Assembly: GCA_002498925.1 (NCBI GenBank) | Contig: DAJH01000019.1 | Span: 3,615 to 15,428 of the forward strand | Direction: 5' to 3' | Length of the DNA stretch: 11,814 nucleotides | Source: Euryarchaeota archaeon UBA173 | Lineage (GTDB): Archaea > Thermoplasmatota > Poseidoniia > Poseidoniales > Thalassarchaeaceae | Shown here: positions 6,704 through 11,814 of the stretch, one piece after another | Layout of the letters: every line of letters begins with the position of its first letter | Numbering within the stretch: position 1 is the stretch's first letter | The notes under the pieces: model-generated | What the model saw: the letters and a program-made list of their open reading frames with translations, nothing else | Database searches by the model: none | Told to the model about the DNA's origin: nothing | Program-made: the position numbers and the translations under genes

Positions 6704-7803
6704 ATGCCAAGGGCATCTAAGTCATCTGAAAGTATCCCTACTAGCCAATCATGCATCTCATGGCTGCCCATCTCTGTCAGCGTTGAGTTCAGGAATGCAG
6801 CAATTAGCATACTTTTTGCCTGCTCAGTCGAAAGTCCCCTAGTTCCCAGGTAGAATAGCTGGTCCTCATCTACGGGTCCGCTAGCAGTGCCGTGGCCACA
6901 ACCAACTACCTCATTCTCAGAAACTTCTAGTTCGGGAATCGAATCTGCTTGCGCAGTTTCAGAGATGAGTAGATTTTGGAACAACTGAGCAGCATCCGCC
7001 CCCCTTGACCCTTTGGCAACTCGCAGCATCCCGGTTCCAACGGTCTTGCTGTTGCCACCACAAGCTGAGTGCCAATCGAGTCGACTGAATGTTTCAGGAG
7101 CATCATGATGTATCTCTATATGGTGGTCCAGAGACATATCTTCGGACGAAAGTATCGAACCTAGGACATTCAGATTACCTCCAGGCTCACCCATCCTGTA
7201 CCTAAGGTCCGACTTGGTCGTCTCAGATCCAGAGGAAATTGTTCCAGCCTTGACTTGGGAATCCCTCTCAATGTGGATCGCATCCACCCTTAGCAGAGTC
7301 CCCCCATCCAGCACATTCACAACAATATCGCTAGTATTCGACCCCTCTCCCGTTGATCCGGTTCTTAGCAGTCCCAACCATTCACAGTCCCCCTTGACTA
7401 GCGTCACCAATTCGAAATTCGCATGCCTCCCAATCTTCAAGCAGACATGAGCCGCTGAAATTGGAGAGTCCACCTCTATTTCCAGAATCACAGTCTTTCC
7501 AGGACTGAACCCCGGGTCTACCTCCACTGTCCAAGAAGACTCCTGGGTAATGGCTCGCATGAAGCTAGATGTCGTGGCATCTGACTCTGGAAGCCCTTCT
7601 ATTGGGGTTGTCCCATGAATGATCCTGACTCCTTCTGGAACATCGCCTTCTATGCACTTCAGGCTCAATCGAGGACTTCCAACTCCTTCAGGTATGTCAG
7701 ATGTGTCCCCCGTGGGGTGAACCCTCTTCCAAGGCGTGTACCTCCAGAGGTGGACAGCCCTGTGCGGCTCTTCCAGTGACAAATACTCGGAACTAGAATC
7801 CAT
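6700..7803 (-). CDS. sufD: Fe-S cluster assembly protein SufD
   Basis: SufD partners SufB in the SufBC2D scaffold that builds Fe-S clusters in the cytoplasm. The 367 residues include the beta-helix core and the C-terminal family signature VVGCGHGTASGPVDEDQLFYLGTRG, present as a continuous block ending in the helical region. Cys302 and His304 match the pair known in E. coli SufD as Cys358 and His360, at the cluster-forming interface with SufB. The N-terminal part is shorter and more divergent than in bacterial SufD (about 423 residues in E. coli), as is common in archaea. The gene starts 8 nt after the sufB stop and is third in the sufC-sufB-sufD operon. A GAGTGA stretch ahead of the ATG, overlapping the sufB stop, is a plausible weak ribosome binding site. 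The stop overlaps the convergent gene in CTAG. Confidence 0.92.
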   Translation of the reverse strand: MDSSSEYLSLEEPHRAVHLWRYTPWKRVHPTGDTSDIPEGVGSPRLSLKCIEGDVPEGVRIIHGTTPIEGLPESDATTSSFMRAITQESSWTVEVDPGFSPGKTVILEIEVDSPISAAHVCLKIGRHANFELVTLVKGDCEWLGLLRTGSTGEGSNTSDIVVNVLDGGTLLRVDAIHIERDSQVKAGTISSGSETTKSDLRYRMGEPGGNLNVLGSILSSEDMSLDHHIEIHHDAPETFSRLDWHSACGGNSKTVGTGMLRVAKGSRGADAAQLFQNLLISETAQADSIPELEVSENEVVGCGHGTASGPVDEDQLFYLGTRGLSTEQAKSMLIAAFLNSTLTEMGSHEMHDWLVGILSDDLDALGI

Positions 7804-7811
7804 GGATTCAC

Positions 7812-9224
7812 TCAGCCTATGCTTCCTTCCATTTCTAGGGCCATTAGTTTGTTCAACTCAACTGCGTACTCCATGGGCAACTCCTTGGTGAAGGGCTCGA
7901 AGAAACCGTTCACTATCATGCCCAAGGCCTCTGCCTCAGTATGCCCCCTGCTCATCAGATAGAACAGCTGTTCATCCCCCACCTTGGAAACACTGGCTTC
8001 GTGTTCGCAATGGGCACTTGCATTACCGACCTCCATAGTCGGGTATGTGTCGGACCTGCTCCCCTCGTCGAGGATTAGGGCATCGCATACGATGTTCATT
8101 CTGCAGTTCTCAGCCTTTGGCATGATTTTCGCCATTCCCCTGTATGACCCCCTGCCTCCATCCTTGCTGATGCTCTTTGAGAGGATATTACTGGTCGTGT
8201 TAGATGCCAAATGGTGGACCTTGGCACCGGCATCCTGGTGCTGCCCAGCACCGGCATATGCCACAGAGATAACTTCAGCGTGCGACCCCTCTCCCTTCAG
8301 AATCACCGCTGGATACTTCATAGTTAGCTTACTGCCAATATTCCCATCTACCCATTCAATCTTGGAGTCCTCATGAGCAACCCCTCTCTTTGTGACTAGA
8401 TTGTACACGTTATTACTCCAGTTCTGGACGGTGGTATATCTGATGTGTGCTCCGGGAAGCGCGATCAACTCGACTACCGCTGAGTGAAGTGAGTCAGTAG
8501 AGTAGGTTGGAGCGGTACATCCCTCGACGTAGTGAATGCTACTGCCCTCATCAGCAATAATCAGGGTCCTCTCGAACTGACCCATATTCTTCGCATTGAT
8601 CCTGAAGTATGCCTGTACAGGCATCTCAACACTGACTCCCTTCGGGACGTAGATGAACGAGCCTCCCGACCATACTGCCGTATTCAAAGCAGAAAACTTG
8701 TTGTCACTGAATGGAATAACGGTCCCAAAGTAGCGCTTTACGATGTCTTCGTACTCCCTAAGGCCTGAATCCATATCTAGGAAAATAACTCCTTGCTTCT
8801 CCAGGTCCTCCCTGATGCTGTGGTAGACCGTCTCAGACTCGTATTGAGCGGTAACCCCAGAGAGCCACTTCTGTTCCGCCTCGGGTATCCCTAGGCGCTC
8901 AAATGTATTCCTGATGTCTTCGGGGACGTCCTCCCATGACTCTCCAGTCTGATCTGAAGACCTGAGGAAGTAGCATACATTGTCGAAGTCAATGTCCTCT
9001 AAGATCTCAGTGTTCCCCCAGTTGGGCATCGGCCTATCGACGAAGTGCCGGTAAGCCTTCAGCCTCATTTCAGTCATCCACTCAGGCTCACTCTTCAACT
9101 CTGATATATCTCTGACGACCTGCTCCGAGAGGCCAAAATCAAATCTGATTGTGGAATTTTCAGGATCATGCCAGCCGGCCTTGTAGTCGCCTACTGCCTC
9201 TCTCGCTTCACTTGGCTGACTCAT
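7812..9224 (-). CDS. sufB: Fe-S cluster assembly scaffold SufB
   Basis: This is the scaffold subunit of the SufBC2D complex, on which sulfur and iron are joined before transfer to target proteins. At 470 residues it has the normal length. Recognisable blocks are WSGGSFIYVPKGV, VEGCTAP with Cys236, YAGAGQHQDAGAKVHHL, CDALILDEGS with Cys380, and CEHEASVSKVGDEQLFYLMSRG with His408 and Glu409. The Cys380-Glu409 spacing of 29 equals that of E. coli Cys405-Glu434, residues needed for cluster assembly there. Cys236 is the counterpart of the other functional E. coli cysteine in VEGC. The start ATG overlaps the sufC stop in ATGA, so the two are translationally coupled. No residue essential in the family appears to be missing. 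Confidence 0.97.
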   Translation of the reverse strand: MSQPSEAREAVGDYKAGWHDPENSTIRFDFGLSEQVVRDISELKSEPEWMTEMRLKAYRHFVDRPMPNWGNTEILEDIDFDNVCYFLRSSDQTGESWEDVPEDIRNTFERLGIPEAEQKWLSGVTAQYESETVYHSIREDLEKQGVIFLDMDSGLREYEDIVKRYFGTVIPFSDNKFSALNTAVWSGGSFIYVPKGVSVEMPVQAYFRINAKNMGQFERTLIIADEGSSIHYVEGCTAPTYSTDSLHSAVVELIALPGAHIRYTTVQNWSNNVYNLVTKRGVAHEDSKIEWVDGNIGSKLTMKYPAVILKGEGSHAEVISVAYAGAGQHQDAGAKVHHLASNTTSNILSKSISKDGGRGSYRGMAKIMPKAENCRMNIVCDALILDEGSRSDTYPTMEVGNASAHCEHEASVSKVGDEQLFYLMSRGHTEAEALGMIVNGFFEPFTKELPMEYAVELNKLMALEMEGSIG

Positions 9225-10000
9225 TCGAACACATCTCCCTCGGCCACTCGCTCCTCGAGCCAGTCGTATCCGTTTTCCTCCAAGAGGCTTGCTAGTCCCG
9301 GACCACCACTGGCGACTATCTTGCCGCCAATCATCACATGAATCCTATCTGGCTGAACGTGTTCCAATATCCTCGAGTAATGAGTGATTATCAGGGCCCC
9401 ATTTTCTGTTCCTCTGACTACCTCATTAATTCCCTCTGCTACGGTCCTGATGCCGTCTATGTCTAGCCCGCTGTCAGTCTCATCCAGTACTGCGAGACGG
9501 GGCTTTAAGAGCATCATTTGTAGGATCTCGAACCGCTTTTTTTCTCCTCCGCTGAAGCCATCGTTGACATATCTGGATAGGAATGAGGAAGGGATATTCA
9601 GTTTGCTCATCGCATTTTTCAGATCTTCCCTGAAAGCTGCCCCCTTCGCTGCATCGTCCCCTCGGACGCTACTGACCGACTTCCTCAGGAAATTCCCGAC
9701 TTGAAGTCCCGGGACTGCTTGTGGGTACTGGAAGGATAGGAAGACTCCTGACCTCGACCTCTCCCATGGCTCCAAATCAAGGATACTTTCTCCGCTCAGT
9801 TGTACGTCTCCATCTTCGATATCGTATGATGGATGGCCCATGATCACATTTGCAGCTGTAGTTTTACCACTTCCATTTCGCCCCATTATGGCATGGATTT
9901 CACCTGACGGAATCGTTATGTCGATCCCCTTCAATATTTCAGTCCCCTCTATTCCGACATGGAGATTCGAAATTGCCAGAATGGGTTTTTCTCCGCTCAT
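9221..10000 (-). CDS. sufC: Fe-S cluster assembly ATPase SufC
   Basis: SufC is the ABC-type ATPase that drives conformational change in the SufBC2D scaffold. In 259 residues, all nucleotide-binding motifs are seen: Walker A GRNGSGKTT (40-48), Q-loop Gln91 in SFQYP, signature FSGGEKKR (149-156), Walker B LAVLDE (169-174), D-loop SGLD and switch His207 in ITHY. The SFQYP and GGEKKRFEILQ segments are specific to SufC among ABC proteins. Arg41 replaces the usual proline in Walker A, a mild change. ATG 10000 is supported by GAGG 7 nt upstream. It is the first gene of the sufC-sufB-sufD operon and its promoter region (10001-10063) is shared with the divergent nifU-like gene. Confidence 0.97.
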   Translation of the reverse strand: MSGEKPILAISNLHVGIEGTEILKGIDITIPSGEIHAIMGRNGSGKTTAANVIMGHPSYDIEDGDVQLSGESILDLEPWERSRSGVFLSFQYPQAVPGLQVGNFLRKSVSSVRGDDAAKGAAFREDLKNAMSKLNIPSSFLSRYVNDGFSGGEKKRFEILQMMLLKPRLAVLDETDSGLDIDGIRTVAEGINEVVRGTENGALIITHYSRILEHVQPDRIHVMIGGKIVASGGPGLASLLEENGYDWLEERVAEGDVFE

Positions 10001-10033
10001 ACGCTTCCCTCGTCAATATGCCAGAGTAACACC

Positions 10034-10042
10034 CTTTTCAAT
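10034..10042. promoter_or_regulatory. TATA-like element between sufC and the nifU-like gene
   Basis: TTTTCAATA is the AT-rich block of the 63-nt divergent gap. Its centre is 26 nt before ATG 10064, which fits a leaderless transcript for the nifU-like gene, whose start has no ribosome binding site. Read leftward, the same block would place sufC transcription near 10012, giving a leader of about 12 nt that holds its GAGG site. Two-way use is inferred. Confidence 0.4.
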
Positions 10043-10051
10043 ACTGGCTTT

Positions 10052-10077
10052 TGTCCCTGCACAATGGTGCAAGGACA
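10052..10077. promoter_or_regulatory. Dyad, candidate operator of the suf / nifU-like divergent pair
   Basis: TGTCCCTGCAC (10052-10062) and GTGCAAGGACA (10067-10077) are inverted arms of 11 nt with one mismatch, separated by AATG. The centre holds the start codon of the nifU-like gene (10064-10066), so a bound protein would cover its likely transcription start. For sufC the dyad lies 52-77 nt upstream, just behind the TATA-like block, where archaeal activators often bind. It could also fold as an RNA hairpin at the leaderless nifU-like start. No matching regulator is encoded in the window. Confidence 0.5.
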
Positions 10078-10606
10078 CAATAAAGAAACACCACCCCTTG
10101 CTGTGCCTGTGAACGATAGTGACAAGGGGGATTCGGGGGCCGAGGATAGGCTTGCAGAGGCCTATGGATCACAGATCGAGGAATTGATGAGAAGGGAAGC
10201 CGAAAGGAGGATTTCTGAGAGCGTCGACCCAATCGAGAATGAGCGACTCCTTAACCTCTCATTATGCTCTCTAGTTGAGTCCGATAGTCCAGACATAGTT
10301 CCCGCACTGATGTCGAGGTTGGGTCCAGTCAGAGCTGCATTGGATGGCCATGGGGGGGCATTGGTCCTTTCCGGGTGGAGTTTTGAGAAATCCGAGACAG
10401 AGAAGAGAGGACTATCTCTGATCATCGATCTTGATGGTGCATGCGTCTCCTGTGGAGCTGCTCCAGGGACTTTGAAGGGTATTCAGGATGACTTGTTAAT
10501 GGATTCCGAGGTATACAGGGTCAGATTCGACTCCTCTATGCTTGAGTGGTTCGATGAGCTACAGAGGGAATTCGTTCTCCTGCATGGCGGGGTTACCTTC
10601 GTCTAG
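10064..10606 (+). CDS. NifU C-terminal-domain-like Fe-S scaffold or carrier protein
   Basis: The C-terminal part, about residues 75-160 of 180, matches the NifU C-terminal domain by motif: VRAALDGHGGALVLSG (usual form: RPxLxxxGGDVELxx), a beta stretch, then DGACVSCGAAPGTLKGIQDDL. Cys127 and Cys130 form the CxxC pair that holds a transient Fe-S cluster in NfuA/NifU. The usual CPSS after the CxxC start is CGAA here. The N-terminal 70 residues are charged, probably helical, and not recognised. ATG 10064 is chosen because a TATA-like block lies 26 nt upstream and no ribosome binding site precedes it; the open frame upstream to 9959 runs through sufC, and GTG 10108 is an alternative. It is divergent from sufC, which supports a role in delivering clusters made by SUF. 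Its 3' end overlaps the convergent maf gene by 14 nt. Confidence 0.82.
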   Translation: MVQGHNKETPPLAVPVNDSDKGDSGAEDRLAEAYGSQIEELMRREAERRISESVDPIENERLLNLSLCSLVESDSPDIVPALMSRLGPVRAALDGHGGALVLSGWSFEKSETEKRGLSLIIDLDGACVSCGAAPGTLKGIQDDLLMDSEVYRVRFDSSMLEWFDELQREFVLLHGGVTFV

Positions 10607-11255
10607 CTATTTCCTTACCCAGGAAATCCATAGATTCAGAGGCCAATCCCAGAACGGTTACTTCCTCTCCCTCAACCAGATTACAGTGCATGGAAGCCCC
10701 ACCAGCTAGGTCATACGCTCCAGCCTTGCCTTTCCATGATTCAGATTCTATCAATTGGATTATACTCTCATCCGAAAGATCCTCGAATTCAACAATAGAG
10801 CTCTCAGTCCAAATTTCAGCAGTCCACCCACCATGTAATGGAATGCTGAAAATTGGCCCACCGGGTCTACTAAGTATCGCAGAAGAAGACCACACCCTGT
10901 GCCTTCTCCCAGATAGCCTCAGGAGCATTGCAACCGCTTCCGCCCCGTCCGCTGGCTTCCCCATCGCCAACAAATGATCTTCAGGGTCCTCCACCAGCGT
11001 ATCAGAAACAATGACCATGTCGAAAAACCCTCCGGCCTCCGACGCTTCTTGATGCAATAGCGACTGTTCCTCCGACGCACTTGTTGCCTTGGCCATGCAT
11101 GTGAACTCCGCCTTCTCGCCAACATCTAGAAAGCTAGGGGCAACCGCCTCATCTGCCGATAGCCCCCTTGAATGGAAGCTAATTTTTTCATCTTCAAGAA
11201 GGGACAATAGCCATTCTCTACGCCTCTCGGATGCGGAGGCGAGAAGAATCCTCAT
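10593..11255 (-). CDS. Maf family nucleoside triphosphate pyrophosphatase
   Basis: Maf proteins hydrolyse non-canonical or certain canonical nucleotides (dTTP/UTP or m7GTP-type substrates) to monophosphates, and some affect septum formation. The 220 residues begin MRILLASASERRREW (1-15), the Maf start motif with Glu10 where Pro is usual. Lys56 in MAKA, Asp85 in VSDTLV (catalytic base) and GKP at 99-101 follow, then EAVAMLLRLSGRRHRVW and, near the end, WKGKAGAYDLAGGA. I choose ATG 11255, where the family motif starts at once and GGTGA lies 7 nt upstream, overlapping the stop of the preceding gene. ATG 11285 would add ten residues and overlap that gene by 23 nt. The pair is probably one operon. 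Which Maf substrate class applies cannot be told from the sequence by eye. Confidence 0.9.
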   Translation of the reverse strand: MRILLASASERRREWLLSLLEDEKISFHSRGLSADEAVAPSFLDVGEKAEFTCMAKATSASEEQSLLHQEASEAGGFFDMVIVSDTLVEDPEDHLLAMGKPADGAEAVAMLLRLSGRRHRVWSSSAILSRPGGPIFSIPLHGGWTAEIWTESSIVEFEDLSDESIIQLIESESWKGKAGAYDLAGGASMHCNLVEGEEVTVLGLASESMDFLGKEIARRR

Positions 11256-11262
11256 CCTCCAT

Positions 11263-11814
11263 TCACCACAGGTCGATTCTTTCATCGCAGACTGGGCACT
11301 TGGTCATCTTTAGCCCACTAGAGACCTCGAATCTCCCTCCGCAAGAATTGCAAAGGACGCTCCTGTTCATTTGTGCGGGGGGCGGGAATTCGATTTTCGG
11401 AGAGCCTTCTGGACCTTTCACACCGACAGGAGGAGGGGTCATGGCAGGGAGGGGCAGGGGTGGAAGTGGATCTGCACTGGCCGACCTCGCCCTGACCTCT
11501 CTTCGCTGCTTCCTCTCGGACGCGCCCTCTCCAAGGGCGAGCTCCTCCTCTTCCTCCTCGACCAACTCTACTTCACTGGAACTGACAGAAATGTCAGTCT
11601 CAAGAATAACGTCTACAACATCCTCCTCAAGCATTACTACTCCGGGTGCCGAAGTACGCCTCCTACCGCCAATCCACCTTGCAGCTCTAACTGTCATTGT
11701 AAGTAGGACGATCACACTCAGGAAAATTACAGTAAGTGCCGTACCGCCAAGAAGCACATTGAAATTCTGCTCGTCCAATCCAAGTGATATTCTTATCATC
11801 TCCAGTAAATCACT
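11263..11814 (-). CDS. Membrane-anchored protein with C-terminal zinc ribbon, 5' end uncertain
   Basis: From ATG 11799 the protein would have 178 residues, but the frame is open to the right edge (five more codons) and no well-spaced ribosome binding site precedes that ATG. The true start may lie outside, and this may be the tail of a larger surface protein. Counting from ATG 11799, a membrane helix spans about 16-37 and is followed by RAARWIGGRRR, so the C-terminal part should be cytoplasmic. Then come an acidic stretch with six consecutive Glu (about 77-92), a basic patch, a proline-rich linker and a zinc ribbon with Cys150, Cys153, Cys168 and Cys171 just before the C-terminus. No catalytic motif is visible. 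The maf gene starts 7 nt after the stop. I do not recognise the family; a role in protein or nucleic-acid contact at the membrane is possible only as inference. Confidence 0.7.
   Translation of the reverse strand, partial: SDLLEMIRISLGLDEQNFNVLLGGTALTVIFLSVIVLLTMTVRAARWIGGRRRTSAPGVVMLEEDVVDVILETDISVSSSEVELVEEEEEELALGEGASERKQRREVRARSASADPLPPLPLPAMTPPPVGVKGPEGSPKIEFPPPAQMNRSVLCNSCGGRFEVSSGLKMTKCPVCDERIDLW

Noticed and set aside
7984..8376. Rightward open frame of 130 codons
   Set aside because: Antisense to the conserved C-terminal half of sufB; its translation shows no motif.
11256..11285. Ten-residue N-terminal extension of Maf from ATG 11285
   Set aside because: The Maf fold normally begins with the strand before SASxRR, and GGTGA is correctly spaced for ATG 11255; the longer start would overlap the preceding gene by 23 nt.
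1..11814. tRNA, rRNA, CRISPR array, insertion sequence, phage or defence genes
   Set aside because: No repeat-spacer pattern, transposase motif, terminal inverted repeats or RNA-gene signature was seen; the content is ordinary chromosomal genes.

Overview
The window looks like a compact stretch of archaeal chromosome, most likely from a marine planktonic euryarchaeon of the Poseidoniales (Marine Group II) / Thermoplasmata type. The reasons are TATA-like elements placed about 26 nt before start codons that lack a ribosome binding site, a GGAGGTGA-type Shine-Dalgarno elsewhere, heavy AGG/AGA arginine codon use, and several surface or membrane proteins with one C-terminal anchor. The lineage is an inference from gene style; no rRNA or tRNA gene is present. 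Coding density is very high and no gene-free stretch reaches 300 bases. I found no mobile element, CRISPR array, tRNA or rRNA.

Left block (1-5094). A long secreted zinc metallopeptidase (HEFQH, then DEG) is read leftward from 1886 and runs off the left edge. Divergent from it is a rightward group: a membrane-anchored plant-type glutaminyl cyclase (start probably 1966), a three-helix membrane protein with a carboxypeptidase-regulatory-like external domain (TTG start, 4-nt overlap), and a thymidylate-kinase-like protein with altered catalytic motifs and a C-terminal extension of about 240 residues.

Middle block (5098-6703). A DUF2085 membrane protein (leftward) and a membrane protein with a central Smr-like domain (rightward) diverge from a short intergenic region.

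SUF block (6700-10606). sufC-sufB-sufD form a tight leftward operon for Fe-S cluster assembly. A NifU C-terminal-domain-like protein is divergent from sufC. The 63-nt gap between the two carries a central AT-rich element and a near-perfect dyad centred on the nifU-like start codon, a candidate shared control site.

Right end (10593-11814). A Maf-family nucleotide pyrophosphatase lies just downstream of a membrane-anchored zinc-ribbon protein whose reading frame is still open at the right edge.

The points most worth follow-up are the divergent, extended thymidylate kinase, the membrane-embedded Smr-like protein, the dyad between the SUF operon and the nifU-like gene, and the divergent pairing of a secreted peptidase with a glutaminyl cyclase.
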